Source: a bacterium D16-51 (GTDB taxonomy: Bacteria > Bacillota > Clostridia > Lachnospirales > Lachnospiraceae). Taken from it: a stretch of DNA of 64,000 nucleotides. The DNA lies in contig RAYE01000006.1 in NCBI GenBank assembly GCA_003612285.1, positions 1 through 64,000 on the forward strand. The letters are read 5' to 3'. Of the stretch, positions 7,370 to 15,720 are shown one piece after another (the first letter of the stretch is position 1; each line of letters begins with the position of its first letter). The notes beneath the pieces are model-generated. The model was given only the letters and a program-made list of their open reading frames with translations. It was not told where the DNA came from and did no database searches. Position numbers and translations under genes: made by a program.

Positions 7370-8719
7370 ATGGCATTCGATTTAACAGAAAAATTGCAAA
7401 ATGTTTTTAAAAACCTTCGGAGTAAGGGGAAATTAACGGAGGATGATGTAAAAGCTGCATTAAAGGAAGTAAAAATGGCTCTGCTGGAGGCAGACGTCAA
7501 CTTTAAAGTAGTTAAGAACTTTGTCAAAACCGTACAGGAGCGGGCGGTTGGGCAGGATGTGTTAAACAGCCTGACACCTGGCCAGATGGTAGTCAAGCTT
7601 GTAAATGAAGAGTTAGTGAACCTTATGGGAAGCGAGACGAAAGAGATTGCGTTAAAGCCTTCTAATGAGATTACAGTTATATTGATGTGTGGCCTTCAAG
7701 GCGCCGGCAAAACAACGACGACTGCTAAGATTGCAGGAAAGCTGAAACAGAAAGGGAGAGTCCCTTTGTTAGTTGCCTGTGATGTTTACCGTCCGGCTGC
7801 AATTGAGCAGTTAAAGGTAAACGGTGAAAAGCAGGGAGTGGAAGTTTTTGCGATGGGAACCAGCCACAGGCCAGTCGATATTGCAAAAGCAGCACTGGAG
7901 CATGCAGCTAAAAATAAGAATAATGTTGTGATTTTAGATACAGCGGGCCGTCTTCATATAGATGAGGACATGATGGCGGAACTTGAAGAAATCAAGTCTA
8001 ATATAGAGGTTGGGCAGAGCATCTTAGTTGTAGATTCCATGACGGGGCAGGATGCGGTGAATGTAGCTTCTTCTTTCCAGGAAAAGATTGGGATTGACGG
8101 CGTAATTTTGACAAAATTGGATGGCGATACGCGCGGCGGCGCTGCGCTTTCTATTAAGGCAGTAACCGGATGCCCGATTCTTTATGTTGGTATGGGCGAA
8201 AAGCTGTCTGATTTAGAGCAGTTCCATCCGGACCGTATGGCGTCCAGAATCCTTGGCATGGGCGACGTGCTTACTCTGATTGAAAAGGCAGAGGCTGAAA
8301 TTGATGAAGATAAAGCACGCGAGATGGAAAAGAAATTCCGAAAAGCGGAATTTGATTTTAATGATTTCTTAGACCAGATGGCACAGATGAAAAAGATGGG
8401 CGGCATCCAGAGTATTTTAAGTATGCTTCCTGGTATGGGCATTCCGTCTGATTTGGAAATAGATGACAGTATATTTAAAAATGTAGAAGCAATTATTTAT
8501 TCTATGACATTGGAGGAACGTGGCAATCCTGCAATTATTAACCCATCCCGTAAACGCAGGATAGCAAAGGGAGCTGGGGTAGATATTTCGGAAGTCAATA
8601 AGCTTATGAAGCAGTATGAGCAGTCCAAAAAGATGATGAAGCAAATGTCCGGCATGATGGGTGGAAAAGGGAAAAAGAGAGGAAGATTTTCCATGCCAAA
8701 AATGCCATTTGGCTTTTAA
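7370..8719 (+). CDS. ffh: Signal recognition particle protein Ffh
   Basis: This 449-aa protein is the GTPase that binds 4.5S/6S RNA and delivers nascent membrane and secreted proteins to FtsY. The N-domain opens MAFDLTEKLQNVFKNLRSKG. The NG GTPase domain has GLQGAGKTTT, DTAGRLH and TKLDGD. The methionine-rich M domain ends with MKQMSGMMGGKGKKRGR. Length is normal for the family. The start at 7370 follows AGGAGG; an upstream in-frame codon at 7337 has no ribosome site. Its last codons (…MPFGF) form the first part of the downstream tandem repeat. ylxM and ftsY are not adjacent here. Confidence 0.98.
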   Translation: MAFDLTEKLQNVFKNLRSKGKLTEDDVKAALKEVKMALLEADVNFKVVKNFVKTVQERAVGQDVLNSLTPGQMVVKLVNEELVNLMGSETKEIALKPSNEITVILMCGLQGAGKTTTTAKIAGKLKQKGRVPLLVACDVYRPAAIEQLKVNGEKQGVEVFAMGTSHRPVDIAKAALEHAAKNKNNVVILDTAGRLHIDEDMMAELEEIKSNIEVGQSILVVDSMTGQDAVNVASSFQEKIGIDGVILTKLDGDTRGGAALSIKAVTGCPILYVGMGEKLSDLEQFHPDRMASRILGMGDVLTLIEKAEAEIDEDKAREMEKKFRKAEFDFNDFLDQMAQMKKMGGIQSILSMLPGMGIPSDLEIDDSIFKNVEAIIYSMTLEERGNPAIINPSRKRRIAKGAGVDISEVNKLMKQYEQSKKMMKQMSGMMGGKGKKRGRFSMPKMPFGF

Positions 8720-8954
8720 TTTGTGATAAATAGAGAAGGCATTTTTGGCATTGCCAAACAATGCCATTTGGTTTTTAATTTGTGATAAATAGAGAAGGTA
8801 TTTTTGGCATTGCCAAACAATGCCATTCGGTTTTTAATTTGTGATAAATAGAAAAGGTATTTTTGGCATTGCCAAACAATGCCATTTGAGTTTTAATTTG
8901 TGATAATATAGAAAAGGTATTTTTTTGGCATTGCCAAACAATGCCATTTGGTTT
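8701..8954. repeat. Tandem repeat array overlapping the end of ffh
   Basis: Four units of 59, 59, 59 and 62 bp begin at 8701, 8760, 8819 and 8878, followed by a partial fifth at 8940. Each runs from AATGCCATTTGG through TTTTAATTTGTGATAA to GGCATTGCCAAAC. The first unit supplies the last codons and stop of ffh. Each unit junction makes the hairpin TGGCATTG/CAATGCCA, so the transcript 3' of ffh would carry up to four identical stem-loops. The array fills the gap before rpsP. Confidence 0.9.
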
Positions 8955-9042
8955 CTAAGACAGCAGGTTAGATTCTGTGTTGTTTATCAGCCAGAATTTT
9001 ATATATACCTAATAATGAAAATATTAAGGAGGTGAAAATGAG

Positions 9043-9288
9043 ATGGCAGTAAAAATTCGTTTAAGGAGAATGGGTAAGAAGAAATCCCCTTTCTATAGAG
9101 TTGTTGTAGCGGATGCCAGAGCGCCAAGGGATGGAAGGTTTATCGAAGAAATTGGTACTTACGACCCAAATCAGGATCCAAGCGTTTTCAAGTTTGATGA
9201 AGAAAAGGCTAAGAAATGGTTAGCAAACGGTGCAAAGCCAACTGAAACTGTAGGTAAGTTATTAAAGGAAGCAGGCATCACAAAATAA
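9043..9288 (+). CDS. rpsP: 30S ribosomal protein S16
   Basis: This 81-aa protein has the S16 signature opening [20 protein letters not shown] and continuing [21 protein letters not shown]. It binds 16S rRNA and is needed for assembly of the small subunit. The start at 9043 follows a strong AGGAGGTG. It is followed 30 bases later by khpA, the usual partner in Firmicutes. Length is typical. Confidence 0.98.
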   Translation: MAVKIRLRRMGKKKSPFYRVVVADARAPRDGRFIEEIGTYDPNQDPSVFKFDEEKAKKWLANGAKPTETVGKLLKEAGITK

Positions 9289-9318
9289 TGTGGACTGTGG
9301 ACAGGGAGGTTTCAGGTA

Positions 9319-9549
9319 ATGAAAGAATTAGTAGAAGTTCTTGCACAGTCGCTTGTGGACCACCCAGAAGCGGTCACTGTAACGGAAACTGAAAAAGATA
9401 ACGAGATTATCCTTGAATTAAAGGTTGACCCGGAGGATATGGGAAAAGTAATTGGTAAGCAGGGACGTATTGCCAAAGCGATTCGTGCAATGGTGAAAGC
9501 GGCGGCTTCCAGGACAGATAAAAAAGTCGTTGTGGAGATTGGACATTGA
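9319..9549 (+). CDS. khpA: KH-domain RNA-binding protein KhpA
   Basis: This 76-aa protein is a single KH domain with the loop DMGKVIGKQGRIAKAIR at about residues 44-60 (GxxG-type GKQG). KhpA (YlqC) forms a dimer, or pairs with KhpB/Jag, and binds many RNAs affecting division and cell-envelope genes. Its position between rpsP and rimM is the standard Firmicutes order. The ATG at 9319 has GGGAGG upstream. Confidence 0.95.
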   Translation: MKELVEVLAQSLVDHPEAVTVTETEKDNEIILELKVDPEDMGKVIGKQGRIAKAIRAMVKAAASRTDKKVVVEIGH

Positions 9550-9576
9550 CGCCGGGGATGTGACTGTAAAGAAAAA

Positions 9577-9606
9577 CGCCTGTGCCATATGGTATAGGCG
9601 CTTTTT
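9577..9606 (+). terminator. Intrinsic terminator after khpA
   Basis: A 10-bp stem CGCCTGTGCC/GGTATAGGCG (two G-T pairs) with an ATAT loop is followed by CTTTTT. It may partly separate rpsP-khpA from rimM-trmD. Confidence 0.8.
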
Positions 9607-9654
9607 GTAGTATCGGGAATTTATTTGTAAATATTGAATGAAATGAGGAGTAAA

Positions 9655-10161
9655 ATGGAAGATTTGTTTCGAGTTGGCGTGATTGCCAATACACATGGTA
9701 TCCGTGGTGAAGTTAAGGTATTTCCTACAACAGAAGATCCGAAGCGTTTTGAATGGTTAGAAGAAGTACTTCTGGACACAGGGAAAGAAAAGATTTCCTT
9801 GGAAATCCAAGGGGTGCGCTATTTTAAAAATCTTGTAATTGTAAAGTTTAAGGGAATTGATAATATCAATGATATTGAGAAATATAAAGGGATGAATTTG
9901 TATGTAACAAGGGAAAATGCAATCCCATTAGAAGAAGGGGAATATTATATTGCTGATATCATCGGCGCTGAGATAGAAACAGAGGATGGGGAGTTTTTTG
10001 GTACATTAAAAGATGTGCTGGAAACTGGCGCAAACCTGGTTTATATTACAGAACATGAGGGCAGGGAAGTGCTCCTTCCGGTGATTCCTGACTGTGTAAA
10101 AGAGATTGATACAGAGAAAAAAAAGGTTGTTGTGCATATTATGCCAGGGCTTATGGATTAG
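9655..10161 (+). CDS. rimM: 16S rRNA processing protein RimM
   Basis: This 168-aa protein assists maturation of the 30S head together with S19. It opens [20 protein letters not shown], the conserved RimM N-terminal barrel motif. The C-terminal PRC-barrel half contains [17 protein letters not shown] and a tail with [14 protein letters not shown]. The start at 9655 follows GAGGAG; the alternative ATG at 9634 overlaps that site. trmD follows 24 bases after the stop codon. Confidence 0.96.
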   Translation: MEDLFRVGVIANTHGIRGEVKVFPTTEDPKRFEWLEEVLLDTGKEKISLEIQGVRYFKNLVIVKFKGIDNINDIEKYKGMNLYVTRENAIPLEEGEYYIADIIGAEIETEDGEFFGTLKDVLETGANLVYITEHEGREVLLPVIPDCVKEIDTEKKKVVVHIMPGLMD

Positions 10162-10185
10162 AATGTGATTGAATGGGGGGGGCCT

Positions 10186-10944
10186 ATGGATTTTCATATA
10201 ATGACTTTATTTCCAGAAATGATAGAAAATGCAATGGGAGTCAGTATTACAGGCAGGGCAGTAAAAGCAGGGCATATTACTGTAAATGCCGTAAATATCA
10301 GGGATTATGCGCAGAATAAGCATAACAGGGTGGATGATTATCCCTATGGGGGCGGCGCCGGCATGGTGATGCAGGCAGAGCCGGTATATCGGTGTTACCA
10401 GGCCGTTGCAGGCGGTTGCAGGGAAAAAATCCGTGTCGTTTATCTTTCTCCAAAGGGCAAGGTTTTTTCCCAGGAAATGGCACAGGAATTTGCAGAAGAA
10501 AAGGAACTTATTTTTTTGTGCGGCCATTATGAGGGGATTGATGAACGGGTTTTAGAAGAAATTGTTACAGATTATGTGTCAATAGGGGATTATGTGCTGA
10601 CGGGCGGGGAACTTCCGGCCCTGGTTATTATGGATGCTGTTTCCCGGCTGGTGCCGGGGGTTTTAAATAATGCAGAATCAGCCTGTACAGAATCTTTTTC
10701 CGGGAATCTTCTGGAATATCCGCAGTATACAAGGCCGGAGGAATGGAATGGGAAAAAGGTTCCGCCGGTTTTGCTTTCTGGAAACCATAAATTGCTTGCC
10801 GAGTGGTACCGAAGGCAGTCAGTGATTGAGACTGCAAAAAAAAGGCCGGATTTATTGGAAAAGGCAGAACTGTCTGAGGAAGAGAAGAAGTTCGTACAGG
10901 ATTTAGAAGGGGAAGGGCATGGGAACGATAAGAAAAAAAGGTAA
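10186..10944 (+). CDS. trmD: tRNA (guanine-N1-)-methyltransferase TrmD
   Basis: This 252-aa SPOUT-class enzyme methylates G37 of tRNAs next to the anticodon, using SAM. It opens MDFHIMTLFPEMIENAM. It has the YGGGAGMVMQAEP loop, the knot region GHYEGIDERV, and SIGDYVLTGGELPALV. The start at 10186 follows GGGGGGG at proper spacing. The usual downstream rplS is absent; instead apbE begins inside the last codons of trmD (10919), so the two are translationally coupled. Confidence 0.97.
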   Translation: MDFHIMTLFPEMIENAMGVSITGRAVKAGHITVNAVNIRDYAQNKHNRVDDYPYGGGAGMVMQAEPVYRCYQAVAGGCREKIRVVYLSPKGKVFSQEMAQEFAEEKELIFLCGHYEGIDERVLEEIVTDYVSIGDYVLTGGELPALVIMDAVSRLVPGVLNNAESACTESFSGNLLEYPQYTRPEEWNGKKVPPVLLSGNHKLLAEWYRRQSVIETAKKRPDLLEKAELSEEEKKFVQDLEGEGHGNDKKKR

Positions 10945-12103
10945 AATTTTTTTTATTATGGCAGCCTTGGCATGCGTCCTTTTTTCTGGCTGTGCTGCCT
11001 TGCAGGAAAAAGAAAATTTATCTATTAGCGGGTTTGCATTTGACACAACATACACTATTACCTTATATGAAGGCGGAAGCAGGGAGGTTTTGGACGCCTG
11101 CGTATCAAAATGCAGCGAATATGAAAAGGTGTTCAGCCGTACATTAAAAGACAGCGAACTTTATCAAATAAATGAAATAGAGGAAATTTATAAAAAGGCT
11201 GTGGAAGAAAATAGTAAATTGAAAAGCCAGTGGAAACAGAAGAACGTACGTTATGATGAAGAGGGGCTTGCCCGGCTGAAAGCTGCAATTGAGGCAGGCA
11301 GGACAGAGGGCAATGCAGCAGAATATAAACTTCATAAGGATGGCAGTATTACATTTCCAGTATCGGAAATGATGGAAGAAATTTTGTCCAAAGGGCTGGA
11401 ATATTCTGAAAAATCGCAGGGAGGATTTGACCTTTCCATAGAACCTGTTACATCCCTTTGGGATTTTAAGGCAGAAAAGCCGGAAGTTCCTGTAAAGGAA
11501 GAAATCAGAAAGGCGCTGGAATATGTGGATTACCGGAAGGTTTTGCTGCAGGATGGGAAACTTTCCTTTTCTATGCCAGGTATGGGAATTGATTTGGGAG
11601 GGATTGCAAAAGGTTTTATTGCGGATGATTTAAAAAAATATTTATTGGGGCAGGGGGTAAAAGGGGCGTTGATTAACCTGGGCGGCAATGTACTGTGCAT
11701 TGGGGGGAAAGAGGATGGGGAGCCATTTTATGTAGGCGTCCAGCAGCCTTTTGCGCAGAGAAGCCAGACAATTGCGGCAGTAGCAGTAAAGGATGTTTCT
11801 GTGGTTTCCTCAGGGATTTATGAACGCTATTTTAAAACAGAGGATGGAGCGATGTACCATCATATTATAAATCCAGAAACAGGGTATCCTTATGAAAATG
11901 ATTTGCTTGGCGTAACCATTCTTTCAGAAAAGTCGGTTGACGGCGACGGGCTTTCTACCACCTGTTTTGCGCTTGGAAGAGAGAAGGGGATAGAGTATGT
12001 CAATTCGCTGGAGGACGTCTATGCAGTGTTTATTACGGAGGATGAAAAGCTTTGGTATTCGGATGGTTTTGAAAAATTTTTGAAGGAAGGGGAAAGCGGA
12101 TGA
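10919..12103 (+). CDS. apbE: FAD:protein FMN transferase ApbE, lipoprotein
   Basis: This 394-aa protein attaches FMN covalently to threonine residues of redox proteins such as RnfG/RnfD and NqrC. It has a signal peptide and lipobox (LFSGC, Cys about residue 25), so it acts outside the membrane. Family motifs include FDTTYTITLYEGG, GGFDLSIEPVTSLWDF, GIDLGGIAKGFIAD and LINLGGNV. A basic linker of about 70 residues between the N-terminal part and the FDLS motif is somewhat long. It overlaps trmD by 26 bases and is followed by acyP overlapping its stop, so it belongs to this operon. Confidence 0.93.
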   Translation: MGTIRKKGKIFFIMAALACVLFSGCAALQEKENLSISGFAFDTTYTITLYEGGSREVLDACVSKCSEYEKVFSRTLKDSELYQINEIEEIYKKAVEENSKLKSQWKQKNVRYDEEGLARLKAAIEAGRTEGNAAEYKLHKDGSITFPVSEMMEEILSKGLEYSEKSQGGFDLSIEPVTSLWDFKAEKPEVPVKEEIRKALEYVDYRKVLLQDGKLSFSMPGMGIDLGGIAKGFIADDLKKYLLGQGVKGALINLGGNVLCIGGKEDGEPFYVGVQQPFAQRSQTIAAVAVKDVSVVSSGIYERYFKTEDGAMYHHIINPETGYPYENDLLGVTILSEKSVDGDGLSTTCFALGREKGIEYVNSLEDVYAVFITEDEKLWYSDGFEKFLKEGESG

Positions 12104-12381
12104 AGAAACTTCGGAGGGAATATCGCTTTTATGGGAGAGTGCAGGGAGTGGGATTCCGCTACCATGCAAATTATGCGGCACAGCAACTTGGGATAACGGG
12201 CTGGGTGCGCAATTGTTACGATGGCAGTGTAGAGGCGCAGGCGCAGGGTTCTGCAAGGGCATTGCAGGATTTTGTGGAAATGCTGGAAAATGGAAGGTAT
12301 ATCAGGATAGAGTCGATGGACTACAGGGAAATCCCGTTAGAGGAGGGGGAGCGCGGATTTCGGGTAAGGCAGGACTGTTAA
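12100..12381 (+). CDS. acyP: Acylphosphatase
   Basis: This 93-aa protein hydrolyses the carboxyl-phosphate bond of acyl phosphates. The signature GRVQGVGFRYHANYAAQQLG (about residues 13-32) contains the catalytic arginine, and NCYDGSVEAQAQG carries the second conserved segment with the key asparagine. It overlaps the apbE stop by four bases (ATGA) and abuts the next gene, so it is co-translated. Length is typical. Confidence 0.95.
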   Translation: MKKLRREYRFYGRVQGVGFRYHANYAAQQLGITGWVRNCYDGSVEAQAQGSARALQDFVEMLENGRYIRIESMDYREIPLEEGERGFRVRQDC

Positions 12382-12807
12382 ATGGAAAAAAAGGAGAGTA
12401 CAGAATTTGCTGTCTGGGTGGCGGGCCTGATTTTAGGAGGGTTTGCACTTCTGGTGCTGTTGGCCGCGTATTTTTTGCCATTTTCATTGGAAAGCCTTAC
12501 TTATGACTGCTGGATTCACAAAAGAAGCGGGATATATTGCCCGGGCTGTGGCGGAACCAGGGCTTTTTTTGCAATTTTGCATGGGGAGTTTATTACCTCT
12601 TTATTCTATCACCCGGTTGTGCCTTATATGGGGATTTTATATGCTGTATTTATGCTCCGCGGGGCAATCCATTACCTCTCAAAAGGCAAATATCCTTTTA
12701 TGAAATTCCGGCTGGGCTATATTTATACAGCAGTCGGGATAACAATTGCCCAGTTTCTGGTAAAAAATATCTGCCTGCTGGTTTTCCATATTGCATGGAT
12801 GAAGTGA
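12382..12807 (+). CDS. DUF2752 membrane protein
   Basis: This 141-aa protein has about three membrane helices (residues 12-35, 70-95, 112-135). The family motif CPGCGGTRAFFAILHGEF sits at about 53-70, the cysteine-rich pattern of DUF2752. The family has no established function. The gene starts directly at the acyP stop without its own strong ribosome site, suggesting coupling. Confidence 0.88.
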   Translation: MEKKESTEFAVWVAGLILGGFALLVLLAAYFLPFSLESLTYDCWIHKRSGIYCPGCGGTRAFFAILHGEFITSLFYHPVVPYMGILYAVFMLRGAIHYLSKGKYPFMKFRLGYIYTAVGITIAQFLVKNICLLVFHIAWMK

Positions 12808-12957
12808 TATATACAGTGCACGATAAAATGTGCTGTAACATATTGGTTCACCAGCAAAAAAGCCAGAGGTCCTAAAAACAGACACAAACATTGCGTTAAA
12901 TGCGCATAGTCTCAGCAAAGTTGAGCCATTAAAGGCGGTGCAGAAATGAGGATAAAT

Positions 12958-13662
12958 ATGTATAAAATCTATCAGATGGATACAAAGCAGCTTGAAAATC
13001 CATATGTTTTCCAAAAATATTATCAGGAAGTTACAGACAGCCGGCGTCAGAAGGTTGACAGTTTCCGTATGATGAAAGATAAAAAGCTTTCACTGGCTGC
13101 AGGGGTTTTGCTGAACCAGGGATTAAAAGAGCAGGGCCTTTTGGCAGAAAAGGAAAAAATTGTGGAAGGGGAAAATGGAAAACCATACCTTCCTGGGAAT
13201 CGCAGGGTTTATTTTAATATTTCCCATTCCGAAGAGAGGGCAATTGCAGTATTTTCGGATGCAGAAGCAGGATGTGACATAGAGTATGTGAAAAATTTTC
13301 CAGGGCTTGGGCTGGCGGAACGGTTTTTCTGCCCGGAAGAATATAGATATATTTTAAAACAGGAAGAAAAAAGCCAGGCGGCTGCATTTTACCGTCTCTG
13401 GACATTGAAGGAAAGTTTTTTGAAAGCGTCTGGGTTTGGGCTGAAACTGCCATTAAATCAATTCTGTATCAGCCTGGAAGGGGAGATACAGGTAAAACAG
13501 CAGGTGAACCGGAAAAAGTATTATTTGGAAGAATGGCGGGATGGGGAATATCAGATAGCGGTTTGTTTAGAACAGCCTTTACAGTCAATTTCTAGAAGAG
13601 GGCTAAAATCTTATGTGCAAGCACAACAATTTCAGCCTTTTTCAGAAACCGGCCATGAATAG
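12958..13662 (+). CDS. 4'-phosphopantetheinyl transferase, Sfp type
   Basis: This protein of about 234 aa transfers phosphopantetheine from CoA onto carrier-protein serines. Motifs are FNISHSEERAIAVFSD (P1), GCDIEYVK (P2, with metal-binding D and E) and FYRLWTLKESFLKASG (P3, WxxKES). The GAGGAT site supports ATG 12958; ATG 12946 is also possible and adds four residues. It is larger than AcpS, so it may serve NRPS/PKS or fatty-acid carriers; no such cluster is in the window. A 150-base gap without notable structure separates it from the DUF2752 gene. Confidence 0.92.
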   Translation: MYKIYQMDTKQLENPYVFQKYYQEVTDSRRQKVDSFRMMKDKKLSLAAGVLLNQGLKEQGLLAEKEKIVEGENGKPYLPGNRRVYFNISHSEERAIAVFSDAEAGCDIEYVKNFPGLGLAERFFCPEEYRYILKQEEKSQAAAFYRLWTLKESFLKASGFGLKLPLNQFCISLEGEIQVKQQVNRKKYYLEEWRDGEYQIAVCLEQPLQSISRRGLKSYVQAQQFQPFSETGHE

Positions 13663-13696
13663 TAACCGGTAAGCAAACTCCGAAGCGTTCCCGGGC

Positions 13697-13725
13697 TTGA
13701 CATCATTTAAGGATAAAAGTATACT
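13697..13725 (+). promoter_or_regulatory. Sigma-A promoter of the cytidylyltransferase/epimerase operon
   Basis: TTGACA at 13697 and TATACT at 13720 have a 17-bp spacer. A leader of about 100 bases follows before the start codon at 13835. It probably drives the genes from 13835 to about 18305. Confidence 0.85.
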
Positions 13726-13834
13726 ATTGCTAATGTTGTTCAGGGTTTCCGTGGCAAGAACCGCATTGATGCACATTATCTAATATGAAATGATAGATTA
13801 TAGAAGAGAATTTCCAAACAAGGAGGAAAAGAAA

Positions 13835-14581
13835 ATGAGTAATATAGCGATGATTTTTGCAGGAGGTAAGGGCGTCAGGATGGGTTCTGGTATTCCAAAG
13901 CAGTTCCTGGAAATCCATGGGAAACCGATTTTAGTCCATACACTGGAATTATTCCAGGAGCATGATATGATTGATAAAATCTATGTTTCTGTTTTAAAGG
14001 AGTATATTGAAAAGACGAGGAAATTGGTAAAGAAATACCAGCTTGATAAAGTTGTGTCCGTAATTGCCGGTGGTGAAACGGCACAGGATTCGATTTATAA
14101 TGTCTTAAAGGAAGCAGAGCGGGAAAATGCACAGGATTCTATTGTGCTTCTGCACGATGGCGTCCGTCCATTTGTTTCTTACAATACAATCCGAAAAAAT
14201 ATTGAGAGCGTAAAGAAATATGGGAATGCAATTACCTGCACTTCCTGCCAGGAGACAATTCTTTTAAGCCAGTCAGGGGAAAAGGTGGATTCTGTGCCAT
14301 ACCGTAAAGATACATTTGCAGCGCAGGCTCCGCAGAGTTTTTACCTGAAAGATATTATTGAAGCACATGACCAAATCCGGGCAAAGGACCCGACATATGA
14401 AAATATGGTAGACGCCTGTACCATTATGACAACACTGGGAAAAGAAGTTGTAATGGTTTCAGGAAATAGGGGGAATATTAAAGTTACAACGCCGGAGGAT
14501 GTATACATGTTCCGGGCATTGCTAAATTATAAGGAAAATGAGCAGACATTTGGTATTGGCCTGACAAATGATATCCATTAG
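13835..14581 (+). CDS. IspD/TarI family cytidylyltransferase (1 of 3)
   Basis: This 248-aa enzyme transfers CMP from CTP to a polyol or sugar phosphate. The nucleotide-binding loop IFAGGKGVRMGSGIPKQF is at about residues 6-23; HDGVRPFVS and the C-terminal IKVTTPEDVYM are also family motifs. It could be IspD or a ribitol-5-phosphate cytidylyltransferase. The next gene is a nucleotide-sugar-type epimerase and two more TarI-like genes follow, so a surface-polymer role is more likely than isoprenoid synthesis. The start at 13835 follows AAGGAGG. Confidence 0.85.
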   Translation: MSNIAMIFAGGKGVRMGSGIPKQFLEIHGKPILVHTLELFQEHDMIDKIYVSVLKEYIEKTRKLVKKYQLDKVVSVIAGGETAQDSIYNVLKEAERENAQDSIVLLHDGVRPFVSYNTIRKNIESVKKYGNAITCTSCQETILLSQSGEKVDSVPYRKDTFAAQAPQSFYLKDIIEAHDQIRAKDPTYENMVDACTIMTTLGKEVVMVSGNRGNIKVTTPEDVYMFRALLNYKENEQTFGIGLTNDIH

Positions 14582-14611
14582 AAAAACCGAAATAGAAAAG
14601 GAGGGTTTATT

Positions 14612-15703
14612 TTGTATATAGAAAGTCCTGATAATACCGTTTTACAGGAAGATTTGGAAAGGGCAGTAAAGGAAGGTTTTCCAACAGATAAACTAAAGAA
14701 TGCAAAAGTATTGGTAACAGGGGCAACGGGCCTTCTCGGCTCTCAGGTGGTAAAATATTTATTGTGTTTGGAACGCTTAAAAAAGCTTGGCATTACGGTT
14801 ATCATCTCTGTCCGGAATAAGGAAAAAGCCAAAAAGGTATTTCCATATCTGGGGGAAAACCCTTCCCTTGTGTTATTGGAAGGCGATATTAATGATGAAA
14901 TTTGCTATGATGGCGGGGTGGATTATATCGTTCATGGCGCCAGCCCGACTAGTTCAAAATATTTTGTGTCTTCTCCGGTAGAGACAATCCGTACTGCGAT
15001 GGATGGGACGGCAAATATCCTTTCGTTTGCAGAAAAGAAAAAAATAAAAGGTATGGTTTATCTATCTTCGCTGGAAGTCTATGGGACGCCGGCAGAAGGG
15101 GCGGAGCTGATTTCAGAAAAGGACTATGGGTATATTGACCCATTAAGCGTCCGCAGCAGCTATTCCGAGGGAAAACGCATGGTAGAATGTCTTTGTGTAT
15201 CATATGCAGCGGAATATGGCGTCCCGGTAAAAATCGCAAGGCTGTCCCAGTCTTTTGGAGCCGGGGTGGAATACAATGATGGAAGAGTGTTTGCGGAATT
15301 TGCAAGGTGCGCAATTGAAAAGAAAAATATTGTACTGCATACGGAGGGGAAGACAGTCAGGAGTTATTGTTACACAATGGATGCAGTTACCGCCCTGGTT
15401 GCTATTTTATTGGATGGCGCGGTTGGGGAGGCGTATAACGTGACGAATATGCGTACAGCAATCTCCATTTATGATATGGCAGAACTAGTCTGTAATATTT
15501 TTCCAGATTCCGGCATTTCTGTAGAGAAGGATTTGCCGGAAGATATCAGCAGTTTTGGCTATAACCCGGAGATGGTAATCCGCTTAGACAGCAGTAAGCT
15601 GGAAAAGCTGGGCTGGAGGGCAACGGTTGATCTGGAGGAAATGTATCAGAGGCTGATAGACAGTATGATGCTGACAAAGGACACAAATCGTAAACTATAT
15701 TAG
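14612..15703 (+). CDS. NAD-dependent epimerase/dehydratase
   Basis: This 363-aa extended short-chain dehydrogenase has the Rossmann motif VTGATGLLGSQVVKYL (about residues 33-48) and the catalytic YSEGKRMVE (YxxxK) with an upstream serine in YLSSLEVYG. Such proteins act on nucleotide-linked sugars. It probably modifies or reduces the CDP-activated product of the preceding gene, by analogy with cytidylyltransferase-SDR pairs that make CDP-ribitol; that is an inference. Translation appears to begin at TTG 14612, seven bases after AAAGGAGGG. Confidence 0.85.
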   Translation: MYIESPDNTVLQEDLERAVKEGFPTDKLKNAKVLVTGATGLLGSQVVKYLLCLERLKKLGITVIISVRNKEKAKKVFPYLGENPSLVLLEGDINDEICYDGGVDYIVHGASPTSSKYFVSSPVETIRTAMDGTANILSFAEKKKIKGMVYLSSLEVYGTPAEGAELISEKDYGYIDPLSVRSSYSEGKRMVECLCVSYAAEYGVPVKIARLSQSFGAGVEYNDGRVFAEFARCAIEKKNIVLHTEGKTVRSYCYTMDAVTALVAILLDGAVGEAYNVTNMRTAISIYDMAELVCNIFPDSGISVEKDLPEDISSFGYNPEMVIRLDSSKLEKLGWRATVDLEEMYQRLIDSMMLTKDTNRKLY

Positions 15704-15720
15704 CAGGAGGATAATAGATT

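Noticed and set aside
8701..8954. Possible CRISPR array
   Set aside because: The units are head-to-tail repeats of 59-62 bp with no variable spacers, so this is a simple tandem repeat.
13835..14581. Calling this gene ispD outright
   Set aside because: The sequence fits the IspD/TarI superfamily, but the epimerase partner and TarI-like neighbours make the isoprenoid role uncertain, so no symbol was given.
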